Assembly: GCA_026636295.1 (NCBI GenBank)
Contig: CP089451.1
Location: forward strand, 620,001-684,000
Length of the DNA stretch: 64,000 nucleotides
Reading direction: 5' to 3'
Source of the DNA: Medakamo hakoo
Taxonomy: Eukaryota; Chlorophyta; Trebouxiophyceae; Coccomyxaceae
Positions 29,114 through 38,475 of this stretch are shown piece by piece; positions within the stretch are counted from its first letter, which is position 1, and every line of letters starts with the position of its first letter. A model generated the notes under the pieces. That model saw only the letters and a list, made by a program, of their open reading frames with translations, did not search any database and had not been told where the DNA came from. The translations under genes were made by a program, and so were the position numbers.

Positions 29114-30769
29114 ATGGCGGCCGACACCTCCATCTGCGAGGTCGCGCCCGCCATAGACGGACGAGGCAGGCGGCTCCTCACACAGTGCGCTGCGCGTGCG
29201 GGCGACCTCCTGCTGAGGGAAGCGCCGTGGGCGGCCGTCGCCTTTGACCCGGCCACCACCTGCGCCGCGACGCTGCGGGCTGCCCACCCGCCCGGCCGCC
29301 TGTTGCGGTGTGGGCGGTGCCAGGTCGCCCGGTACGTGGACAGAGCCGCCCAGGCCGCGGACTGGCCTGCGCACAAGCCAGAGTGCGCTGCGTTGGCGGC
29401 CGCAGGCGGGCGGGCGCCCAGCCCCACCATCCGCCTGGCCGCCCGGTGCCTGTGGCGGGCACAAGCCGGTGGCTCGACCGCCGCCCTGGACGCCCTGGAA
29501 TCGCACTGGCAGGATTTGACGCCCGCCAAAGCGGGCCTGTACGCGGAGATGGCCATGGCCGTGTTGAGGTTCATGGGCGGCGGCGGCGGGCCCGGCGGGG
29601 CGCACCCGCTGCCGCAGCCAAAGGCCGCCGCGACGCTCATCGCGACCCTGGCCGTCAACGCCCACACCATCACATCCCCCGGCTCCCTGGACCGGGTCGG
29701 CCTGGGCTTGTACGTGGGCCAGGGGTCCATGGCCAACCATGGCGAGCCGTCCCCGACCGCCGTCCAGGCCTTCACCCCAGGCGGCGTCCTGGAGTTGCGG
29801 GCGCTTGACCGCCTGGCCGCGGGTGGCGAGGTCACGCTCTCATACACGGACCCGTCCCTCCCGCGCCCCGCCCGGCGGGCGGCGCTGTTGGCCGGCTACT
29901 TCTTCGACATCGACGGCGGCGACGGCGCCGGGCCGCCGGCCCCGCCGCCGCCGCCGTCAGCGGAGTGGACATCCGCCGATGGCCTCACCGTCGCGGTCGC
30001 CTACCCAGCCCGCCCGCCGTCCGCGGGCGACGACCCGGCGGCGACCACGGCCCTGGTGGACGGGTGTGAGGCGGGTGGTGCCATGGCCTGGCTGGAAGAG
30101 GAGGGAGAGCCGGCCGCCGCGAGTTTCCCGGTGGACGACGGGGAGGACGGCGACGAGGCCGGCGGGCGCACGCCAGCCCGCCCGCCGCCTCCGCCGCGGT
30201 GCCGGGTCGTGGCGTGGGGCGCTGCCGCTGGCGCCTCCCTGTCCCGCCTGGCGCAGGCCCTGGCGGCGGCAGAGCGGGCGGCAGAGGCCGTGCGGGCCTG
30301 CTTGGACGGCGGGCCTGGCCGACGCCGCCCGGACGTGGCGGGCGCGCTGGCGGCCGCCGCCGCGGGCGCGACCGCCCTGGCCGCCTGCACCAGCCCGGCC
30401 GTGGCGCCGACCCACGCCACTGTCGGCCGCCTGGCCGCTGCCCGGGTGCGTGCGGCCATTGCAGCTGGGGACTGGTCGGGCGCCCTGGCCGCGGCACGGG
30501 ACGCCACCGCTCCAGCCGACGCGGCTCTGCCGCAGGCGTCGCCCCTGCGCGCGCGCGCGTGGGCTGAGCGGGCAAAGCTGGCCGCCCTGGCGGGGGAGGG
30601 AGGGGGCGACGCCGCCGCCGACGCGGAAGCGCTGGACGCCGCGCAAAAAGCGGTGGCTGCGCTGCGGGTGTGCTGCCCGTCCGCGCCGCTGCGGGCAGAG
30701 ATGGAGGGGCTGGTGCACGGACTCCAGGCTGATGAAGCGGCTCGGGCGAGGGACGCGCATGAAAACTAG
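29114..30769 (+). CDS. SMYD-like SET/MYND protein with degenerate zinc sites
   Basis: Single exon, about 551 aa. The split SET-MYND layout is recognisable: CEVAPAIDGRGRRLLTQ at the start, an MYND-like block at 50-91 (LLRCGRC...DWPAHKPEC), a NH pair near 208-209 in SMANHGEPSP, and LSYTDPSLPRPARRAALLAGYFF. SMYD proteins methylate lysines using SAM. Several zinc ligands are missing: the second Cys of the first MYND pair, Val75 and Ala79 where Cys is expected, Glu for Cys after NH, and no post-SET CxCx2C. The C-terminal third is helical and Ala-rich, possibly the TPR-like SMYD tail. The catalytic Tyr region is retained, so activity is uncertain. The tail end lies 43 bp from the convergent gene. 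Confidence 0.7.
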   Translation: MAADTSICEVAPAIDGRGRRLLTQCAARAGDLLLREAPWAAVAFDPATTCAATLRAAHPPGRLLRCGRCQVARYVDRAAQAADWPAHKPECAALAAAGGRAPSPTIRLAARCLWRAQAGGSTAALDALESHWQDLTPAKAGLYAEMAMAVLRFMGGGGGPGGAHPLPQPKAAATLIATLAVNAHTITSPGSLDRVGLGLYVGQGSMANHGEPSPTAVQAFTPGGVLELRALDRLAAGGEVTLSYTDPSLPRPARRAALLAGYFFDIDGGDGAGPPAPPPPPSAEWTSADGLTVAVAYPARPPSAGDDPAATTALVDGCEAGGAMAWLEEEGEPAAASFPVDDGEDGDEAGGRTPARPPPPPRCRVVAWGAAAGASLSRLAQALAAAERAAEAVRACLDGGPGRRRPDVAGALAAAAAGATALAACTSPAVAPTHATVGRLAAARVRAAIAAGDWSGALAAARDATAPADAALPQASPLRARAWAERAKLAALAGEGGGDAAADAEALDAAQKAVAALRVCCPSAPLRAEMEGLVHGLQADEAARARDAHEN

Positions 30770-30812
30770 AGCTTTCCTTTTTTTTTTCTCTTTCAACGTC
30801 ACACACTCTCTC

Positions 30813-32315
30813 TCACGCGATGCGCTTGCGCGCCCGGGGCACCTGGCGCGCCAGGTGCAGGCGCTCCGCAGGCGTCAGCGGCCGCACCGTGCCGTCGGGC
30901 AGCGCGACGTAAGGCGAGAGCGACGGCCCGCCACCCCCACTCCCACCTCCACCGCCCGCCTTCTTACTCCGGCGCCCGACCCGCCCACGCCCACCGCCGT
31001 CCAGCGGCGTGACGACCAGGCCCCACCCACCGGGCGGGCGGCGCGGCGCGGCCTGCCCCGCCGTGCTGCCGCGTGTGGCCAGGCCTCCTGCGGCCCCCTC
31101 GCCCGCCCCGTACGCGAGGCGGGCCTCGAATTCCGCCACGGCGCGCGCTTCTTGCACCGCCGCCAGCGCGGCTTCGGTGGCGGGCACGTCCGATTCAGCG
31201 GGCGCGGCTTCATCAGTCGTCGGCGGCGGGCCGCGCCCGTCGCCGGGCGGCGCGCTGCCAGGTGGCAGCACCTGGAAGCGCGGGTAGCGCGGCAGGGCGA
31301 CGACGTGGCGCTCGCCCGGGCCCGTCAGCCGGGTGGCCGGCCAGACGCCGGTGACCAGGTCGGCCGTGCCTGGGGGCGGGGTGGTCGCGGACGGGGGGGA
31401 CGCGGCCGCGTCGGCAGCCGCGTCGGCCGCGGGCGCCGCGCCTTCCCCCGCTGGCTCGCCGCCCTCGCCCTCCCCGCCCTCCCCGCCGCCGCGCCCGGCC
31501 CGCGCCGCGGCCAGCCTGTCCCGGCGTGCCGCCGCCGCACACAGGGCCGCGCGCGTCACGCCGGCCGTGTCCACGCCGCCGTTGAACAGGAAGTGCAGGG
31601 CGTCGTGGTGCGGCTTGCCCGCCGCCGCCGCGGCCGCTTCCCGCCTTTTGAGGGCGAGGATGGCCAGGACGCGCTGGCGCCGCACCTTGAACGCCGCCGC
31701 CAGCGTCGCGACAGACGCGCCCGCCGCCGCCATGGCCGCCATGCCTTCCTTGGCGTCCTCGGATAGGAGGGCGGCCTCCTCCGAGGACGGCGCGCGCCCG
31801 CCCGTCGTGTCGAACGCCCACCAGGCCGCGTGGATGTCCGGGTCTTCGTCCACCAGCTCCCAGCCGGGCGCGCCCTCGCCCGCCGCGTTGATGACGGGGC
31901 GTGGCAGCGGGTCGCCCCACTCGTCCAGGGGGCGAGGGGGTTCGTCGCCGTCGGCGGCGTCGGCTGCGCCCGCAAAGAAGCCGTCCCCGGCGCCGGGTTG
32001 GGCTGCGCGGCGCGCCCGATACGCCGATCGGCTGCCACCCGACCCGCCGTCGCCTGCCCCTCCATCCCGGCCTCGCCTGCCGCCCGGGCGGCCGGATGCA
32101 TTGCCTCCGCCGCGGCCCTGAGCCGAGCGGCCGGCGCGAGGGCCGGCGGCGCGGGGTTTAGCCGGCGAATCGGCGGCGGCGCCGTCGCCGTCGGCAGCAA
32201 AGCCCGCGGCTGTGCTGACGTGCAGAGACCGCGCGGCCCCAGGCAGCAGCGATGCCAGGCCGCCCGGGCGGCGGGCGAGGGCCGCTAACAGGAGGGCACA
32301 GGGCTGCTGGGCCAT
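30813..32315 (-). CDS. Putative mitochondrial Bot1p/EMR-like protein
   Basis: Single exon, about 500 aa from the ATG at 32315. The leader (PCALLLAALARRPGGLASLL then SLHVSTAA) looks mitochondrial, followed by an Arg/Gly-rich segment. The block EGMAAMAAAGASVATLAAAF then KVRRQRVLAILALKRRE, followed by GERHVVALPRYPRF, matches what I remember of the eukaryotic mitochondrial regulator (Bot1p) family, a mitoribosome-associated group. Large Gly/Ala/Pro-rich inserts separate the conserved pieces. The C-terminus (LPDGTVRPLTPAERLHLARQ) is clean. It diverges from ATG9 across 344 bp. Confidence 0.5.
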   Translation of the reverse strand: MAQQPCALLLAALARRPGGLASLLPGAARSLHVSTAAGFAADGDGAAADSPAKPRAAGPRAGRSAQGRGGGNASGRPGGRRGRDGGAGDGGSGGSRSAYRARRAAQPGAGDGFFAGAADAADGDEPPRPLDEWGDPLPRPVINAAGEGAPGWELVDEDPDIHAAWWAFDTTGGRAPSSEEAALLSEDAKEGMAAMAAAGASVATLAAAFKVRRQRVLAILALKRREAAAAAAGKPHHDALHFLFNGGVDTAGVTRAALCAAAARRDRLAAARAGRGGGEGGEGEGGEPAGEGAAPAADAAADAAASPPSATTPPPGTADLVTGVWPATRLTGPGERHVVALPRYPRFQVLPPGSAPPGDGRGPPPTTDEAAPAESDVPATEAALAAVQEARAVAEFEARLAYGAGEGAAGGLATRGSTAGQAAPRRPPGGWGLVVTPLDGGGRGRVGRRSKKAGGGGGSGGGGPSLSPYVALPDGTVRPLTPAERLHLARQVPRARKRIA

Positions 32316-32659
32316 GGTGCCACCCCCGCAATTGAGTGGGGCCCGTGCAAAAAAAGCTAGTGTGTTTCTTTTTCGCACTTGCGCTCGCACACACCATCAA
32401 CTCTGTGTGCGTGGCCGACGCCGGGGGGACTCGCTGCGTCGGCGTCGGCGTCGGCAAAGGCGCGCCCTCCCCTCCAACAAACCCCGGACCCACCGGTGCG
32501 CACGACACCTGCCCGATCCCTCCAGGCTTCCACCAGGTCCACACAGACCCTGGTCGGCGGACGGTCTCGCCCAGCCGGGCCGGTTTTCGAGCCGCCTTTT
32601 GCGGCGCCCATTCGTTTCGCTCGTCTCGCCGCCGCACAACGCACCCCACCTCAAAAAAA
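32316..32659. other. 344-bp divergent intergenic region
   Basis: It separates the Bot1p-like gene from ATG9. It contains a GTCGGC repeat patch near 32438-32456 and an oligo-A run just before the ATG9 start. No coding or RNA feature is evident. Confidence 0.45.
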
Positions 32660-35540
32660 ATGGACCGCGCCGGCCTGGGTTACGCGCCGCTGCCGGGCAG
32701 GTGAGAAGGCATAGGGGGCAGAGTTCTGTGCGATCCCGCACAGCCGAATAACTAGCGGAATGCGCGGGTGCCAGCGCCCCCCGGCGGCGTGGTCGCACAA
32801 TTGCCCCGACGAAAAAAACCCCGACCTCTCAACCCATCCCACATCATCTCCCACCTCACCACCACCACAACACAGCACTCCGTACGCCGCCGACTCCTGC
32901 GACTCCGACTCGGCGGACGGCCTGCTCGAAAGCCTGTTGCTCGGCCGGCGCAATCGCGGTGGCTTCGCCTCGTCCTCCAGCTCCGGCCTCGCGGGTGCAG
33001 GGCCGCCCACCCCGGCCGCCCACCCAGCAGACGGCCGGTGGCGGGCCCTGGCGTCCTCCGACCTGGACGCCTTCCTGGGGCGCGTCTACCGGTACTGGGA
33101 CGAGAAAGGGTGGGCCGTCATCGTCACCTCCCGCCTCCTCAACCTGGCCGCCCTCGCGTTCACGGCCGCCTTCTCCGCCCTCGCCCTGCTGTGCGTGCGG
33201 TGGAGCGCGCTGGGCGCGCCGTGCATCCGCGAGGGGAGCTGCGACATCGCGGACGCCGCGCTGGACTGGCACCCGTTCAGCCGGGGCCCGGGAGGGCGCC
33301 CCACACCCTGGGCCCTGGCGGTCGGCGCCTACCTGGCCGCGTTCGGCCTCTACTGGTGCGGCGCGGCCGTGCACGTGTGCGTCGACCTGGCCGCGACCGG
33401 CGCCGTCGCCCGTTTTTACCGCACGGTCCTGGGCCTGTCCGAACGCCAGCTGCGCGCCGTGCCCTGGGCCGAGGTGGCGCGCCGCATGGTGGACGCCCAG
33501 AAAGACGGGCGCCTGGCCCTGGTGCCCGGCGCGCCGCCGCCCGGCGCGCCGGCCGTCGTCCTGTCGGAAGCCGACCTCGTCTCGCGCATCATGCGCCGCG
33601 ACAACCTGCTCATCGCCCTGCTGGGCGCGGGGGTCCTGTGCCTGACCCCGCCCTCTCCCGGGCCGGTGCTGGGCTCGCTCCCCCTGCCGGCCGCCCTCAC
33701 AGCGCGCGGGTGGGGCGGGCGGAGCGGCCGCCTCACCGTCCGCCTCCCCCCGCTCGGCCCGCGCCGCCCGGCCCTGCCGCGCGTGCTGGAGTGGAACCTG
33801 CGCGCGTGCGTCCTGGACCCGCTGTTCGGCGGCGGGGACACCATCCGGGCTGACGTTGCGGCCGATCCAGGCGCACTGGCGTCTCGCTTCCGCCGGGCGG
33901 CCCTGCTCAACGCCGCCACCGCGCCCTTCGCGGCCCTCTTCCTGGTGACCTGGGGGTTCATGCGCCACGCCGAGCGCTTTTACCACCACCCGTCCTCCGC
34001 CGCCGCCCGGCGCTGGTCGCCCCTGGCCTTCTGGGCCGTGCGGGAGGTGAACGAACTGCCGCACTACGTCGACCACCGCCTGGCGGGCGCGGGCGCGGCG
34101 GCGGATTGGTACGTCGCCCAATTCCCGGCGCACGCGGCGGGCCACGTCGCGCGTTTCGTGGCGTTTGTCGCCGGGTCGGTCGCCGCCCTCCTCCTCCTGG
34201 CCACCGCACTCGAAGACTTCCTGCTCGAACGCCCGCTGTACGGCCGCCACGTCGTCTGGTGGGTGGCAGGCCTGGGCCTGGTGCTGGCGGCAGCGCGCGG
34301 CGTGGCGGGCGACGGGCCCGACGCCGACGGCCCGCGCGCGCGCGCGCCCGAGCCCGAGCGCGCCTTGGCCGCCGTGTGCGCGGCCACGCACCACCGCCCG
34401 CGCCACTGGCGTGGACGCGCCCACGCCCGGGAAGTGCGCGGCGAGGTCGGGCGCCTGTTCCGGTACCGCGCCGCCCTGTTTGCGGAGGAGGTGGCGGCCG
34501 TGCTGTTCGCGCCCGCCCTCCTGTGGTGGGCGCTGCCGTCGTGCGCGCCGTCCGTCTGCGCCTTTGTCCGGTCCTCCACCGTCCGCGTGCCGGGGGTGGG
34601 CGACGTCGTCGACCTGGCGGCGTGGGACGAGGGCGCCGCCGCCCCGCCGCCCGGGTTGAGGGGAGGGGACGAGGAGGCAGTCCCGCCGCCGCGGGCCGTC
34701 GCCGCGCCCGGGCCGCGGCCCCCCCGCCTGTGCGCGCGCGACAAGGCGGTCGCCTCCTTCGCGGCCGCGTACCCGACCTGGCGCCCCCGCCCAGGCAGTG
34801 AGGCGGCGGCGCTGGTGGCGGCGGTCGCCGCGCGCGTGAGCGGCGAGGGCGGCGGCGGCGGCAGCCCGCCTCCGTCGGCGGACGACGGCACCAACCCGCT
34901 CGCCGCGGCCACGGCCGCGGCGCCCGCGCTGTGGGGCGTGGGGCCGGGCCCGCCGCCGCCGCCAGGCCTGGCGGGAAAGGGCTCCGCGCCCGCCTCGCTG
35001 GGCGCGTGCCTGGCGCCCGCCGCCGTGGACGACCACGGCCGCATCGCGCTCGCCCACCTGGCGCTGCAGGCGCTGGCGGACGAGGGGGACGCTGCGGCCC
35101 GGCGCGGGGGCGGGGGCGGGGGCGGAGACGCGCCGCGGCCCGTGCCCGCCACAGCCGCGCCCGACCACCCGCCGGCCCGCCAGGCCTCGGCACCACGCCC
35201 GACGCCCGGCAGCCCGCCGCCGCGGGAGGCCGAGCTGGCGGCCGTCGCGTCCTGGAGCGGGGAGGGCTTGGCGGCCGCTGGGCGCCGGCGTCGGTCGGGC
35301 TCGTCGCCTGGCGGGCCGGGGACCCCGCCTTCCGCTGCTGCCGCCCCCGCCGGCTGCGACCCGGGCCTGCTCATGCCGCCGCCGGCCGAGTGGGGCAGTT
35401 CCAGTGGTGGGTCTGGAGGAGGAGGGGAGGCGCCGGCGGCGGCGGTGGGGGCCCACTGGCCGCCCGACCTGGCGAGCTCGGGCGGGAGTGGCGGGCGTGG
35501 GGATGGAGGCCTGGACGACGAACCGCCCGCCCTGATTTGA
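32660..35540 (+). CDS. ATG9: Autophagy scramblase ATG9
   Basis: Exons 32660-32700 (14 codons, the last split) and 32876-35540 give about 901 aa. ATG9 is the multispanning lipid scramblase that seeds autophagosomes. Recognisable blocks are DLDAFLGRVYRYWDEKGW, four to six hydrophobic segments (such as LLNLAALAFTAAFSALALL), DNLLIAL, VLEWNLRACVLDPLFG and the family signature REVNELPHYVDHRL. The last 300 residues are Gly/Pro/Ala-rich and disordered, as is usual for ATG9 tails. The exon 1 ATG sits directly after an oligo-A run and gives the only open start in phase. The GRX gene follows 184 bp downstream on the same strand. Confidence 0.92.
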
Positions 35541-35724
35541 TTCCTTCAGCCGGAGCCGTGCAAACGCGCGTGCGCTCTCGACTGACGGGAGAGAGTTGTT
35601 ATTCTTTTTTTTTTCTGTTGCGTCGCACTTTCTTTCCTCCTTGTTCTGCTCTCCCACTGCCAAGTTCCGTTTCCGCGGGGCGCGCGCCCTCCTCCCTTTG
35701 TGTGCCCCTCTCACGCCACCAACC

Positions 35725-36577
35725 ATGGCCGTCCAGGAGGTCGCGTCCGTCGCAGAGCTCGACGCCGTGCTTGCTAAGGCGCCTGCGGTGAGTTGGCATG
35801 GCAGGCGTTGCTGTTTTCCGCCCCCCGCGCGGCCGTCTTTTGTTTTTTTCACGGCGCCGATGCTTCCGGCCCGGTGTCTCACCACCCGCCCCGCCCTCCA
35901 AAAAAAAACAGGCCGCCCTCAACTTTACGGCCGCCTGGTCCGAGCCCGGCAAGGCCATGGACGCCGTCTTTGCCGCACTGGCGTCCGACTACCCCGGCGC
36001 CGCGTTCTTGCGGCTGGACGCCGAGGCGGACGGCCTCGTGGCCGCGGCGGAACGGTACGCCGTCAGCCTCGCGCCGACGTTTGTGTTTCTGAGGGGCGGC
36101 GCCGTCGTCGGCCGGGTGGAAGGCGCGGACGCGCCGGCTTTGGCGGACGCGGCTGCGTCCCATTTGGCCGCGTGCGGGACGCACAAGCCCGCGCCTCCCG
36201 CGTCCTCCGCGCCGCCCGCGTCGTCCGCGCCCGGCGCCCTCCTGGACCCGGCGGTCCGCGCCCGCCTGACGGCCCTGATGGCGGCCCGCCCCGTCATGCT
36301 GTTCATGAAGGGCTCGCCCGACGCGCCGCGCTGCGGCTTTTCGCGCCGGGTCGTGGCCGCGCTGCGGGGCGCGGGCGTCGACTTTGGCCACGTGGACATC
36401 CTGGAAAACAACGAAGCCCGGGAGGGCCTCAAAGTCCTCAACGACTGGCCCACGTTCCCGCAGCTCATCGCCGGCGGCCAGCTACTGGGCGGGTGCGACA
36501 TCGTGGAGGAGCTGGCGGCGGCGGGCGAGCTGAAAGCGGAGGTGGAGGCGGCTGCTGCTGGGGCGGGGGCGGCGTGA
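35725..36577 (+). CDS. Monothiol glutaredoxin with thioredoxin-like domain (PICOT/GRXS17 type)
   Basis: Exons 35725-35787 and 35912-36577 give about 242 aa. An N-terminal thioredoxin-like domain (NFTAAWSEPGKAMDAVF, then RYAVSLAPTFVFLRGG) leads to a Ser/Pro/Ala linker and one glutaredoxin domain with CGFS (SPDAPRCGFSRRVV), then NDWPTFPQLIAGGQLLGGCDI. CGFS glutaredoxins carry [2Fe-2S] clusters and supply iron to cytosolic assembly. There is a single GRX repeat, as in fungal Grx3/4, where plant GRXS17 has three. The thioredoxin domain has no Cys at the active-site position (WSEPGK), so that half cannot be redox active. Confidence 0.93.
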
Positions 36578-36745
36578 AGGAGCGCTGCTGTGTAGGTTTG
36601 TTTTTCTCTTGCGTGTTCTCCCAGCCGGGACGAAGGTGGGCGAAGGCAGCGCCGCACACACAGCCGCGAGTTGCGAGCGCTCACAATTCGGCGTTGCGCG
36701 CCCTGCACTCTCGTTCTCCTGGCCGCCGCACCCCTCTCTCCTGAG

Positions 36746-38259
36746 ATGGCGGACGCCCCTACCTCCAACGGCGGTGCGGCCGACCGGGCTGGCGCCCCCT
36801 CCACGTCCGGCGGCGGCCTGCCCCCGCTCGCGCGCCACCCGCCGCCGCCCGGCACGACATACACGCCGCGCTCCATCCTCATCACGGGCGGGGCGGGGTT
36901 CATCGGCTCGCACGTCGCGGTGCGCTTGGCGACCCGGTATCCGCAGTACAAGGTGTGGAAGGGAGGGAGGGAGTGGTGGGAGGGAGTGGTGGGAGGAGAG
37001 AGAGGGCGGCGGATGCAAGGGCGCACGCTCGCGCGGCCTCGCGCGCGGCCTCGCACGCTCCTCACCCTCTCTCCCCCGCCCAACCCCTTCCGCTTTTTTT
37101 CAACAAAAAAAAACAGATCGTCGTCTTTGACAAGCTGGACTATTGCGCGTCCATGCACAACTTGGACAGCCTGAAAAACCGGCCCAACTTCAAGTTCATT
37201 CGCGGCGACATCCAGTCCGGCGACTTGGTGTCGTACGTGCTGGCGACTGAGAAAATCGACACCGTCCTGCACTTTGCCGCCCAGACGCACGTCGACAATT
37301 CATTCGGCAACTCCCTGGCCTTCACGCTGACCAACGTGTACGGCACGCACGTGCTTCTGGAGGCGTGCCGTGCTGCAGGGCAGGGCGTCATCAGGAGGAT
37401 TCTCAACGTGTCGACGGACGAAGTGTACGGCGAAGGGTCCGTCGGCTCGGCCGTCGGCCTGCACGAAGGCGCGACGCTGGAGCCGACCAACCCTTACTCC
37501 GCCGCGAAAGCGGGCGCGGAAATGATGGCGCGCGCGTACGCGACGTCGTACCGGCTGCCCGTCATCACGACGCGCGGCAACAATGTGTACGGCCCCGGCC
37601 AATTCCCGGAGAAGCTCGTGCCCAAATTCACGCTCCTCGCCGCGCGTGGCGCGCCGCTGCCCGTCCACGGCGACGGCGGCGCGACGCGGTCCTACCTGTA
37701 TGTCTCCGACGTCGCGGAAGCGTACGACGTCATCTTGCACAAGGGCGTGGACGGCCAGGTGTACAATATCGGCACACAGAAAGAGCGGACCGTCCTGGAC
37801 GTGGCGAGAGACATCGCGGCCATTTTTGCCGAGGGTGGCGGGTTTGTCGCGGACGGCGACGGCGCCGCGCCCGCGCGACCGGGCCGCCCTGACGCGCCCG
37901 CCCCGCCCGACACGGCGGCCCCCGCCCACACCCCCGCCATCACCCACGTCCGGGACCGGGCCTTCAACGACCGCCGCTACTTCATCTGCGACGCCAAGCT
38001 GGCCGCCCTGGGGTGGGAGGAGCGGACGCCCTGGGCGGACGGCCTCCGCGCGACGGTCGCGTGGTACGCGGCCCACGGCCTGCGCGGCTACTGGGCCGAC
38101 GCGGACGTGGAAGCGGCGCTGGCGCCGCACCCGGTCCTGCACTCGCACGCCGGGGGTGGGAGTGGCGGGGCGCTGGGTCCGGCGTGGGGGTGGCCGGGCG
38201 GGCCCGCCAGCCGGCCGCCCAGCCGTGCAGGCAGCTTTGGCGGGTTGAGCGAGGGGTGA
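36746..38259 (+). CDS. UDP-glucose 4,6-dehydratase (RHM N-terminal-domain type)
   Basis: Exons 36746-36952 and 37117-38259 give about 449 aa. It makes UDP-4-keto-6-deoxyglucose, the first step to UDP-rhamnose. Rossmann motif GGAGFIGSHVAVRL, then the catalytic region with STDEVYGE and YSAAKAGAEM (YxxxK), and TRGNNVYGPGQFPEKL. These fit the extended-SDR dehydratases, close to the N-terminal half of plant RHM. The C-terminal epimerase/reductase half of RHM is absent, so a separate NRS/ER enzyme would be needed. Compared with the family there is a Gly/Pro-rich insert after FAEGGGF and a disordered tail. Confidence 0.9.
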
Positions 38260-38385
38260 GGGGATGGGGTGGGGGTGGGGGCGGGGTGGGGTGGAGCCGG
38301 CGTGCTTCGTGTGACGCGCCCCTCCGCCGTCCTTTCACCTAACAGACGCCACCGCCCACACCCTCTGCCCACACCCTGCCTGCAT

Positions 38386-38412
38386 CGCACACACACGCAC
38401 ACACACACACGC

Positions 38413-38444
<32 letters not shown>
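38386..38444. repeat. (CA)n tract followed by a 31-bp poly-C homopolymer
   Basis: An interrupted CA repeat runs to 38413 and is followed by 31 consecutive C (38414-38444). It lies between the convergent dehydratase and eIF2B beta genes, downstream of both stops. In vitro such a G/C tract can form G-quadruplex and i-motif structures; length may also vary or be misread. Confidence 0.95.
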
Positions 38445-38475
38445 ACCCGTGAGTCTCCACGGCCTCTCACCCGCC

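Noticed and set aside
32856-35885. A 1009-codon open frame on the minus strand opposite ATG9
   Set aside because: Composition is Arg/Gly/Pro noise with no domain. It exists because GC-rich codons on the other strand rarely form stops. ATG9 on the plus strand has real family motifs.
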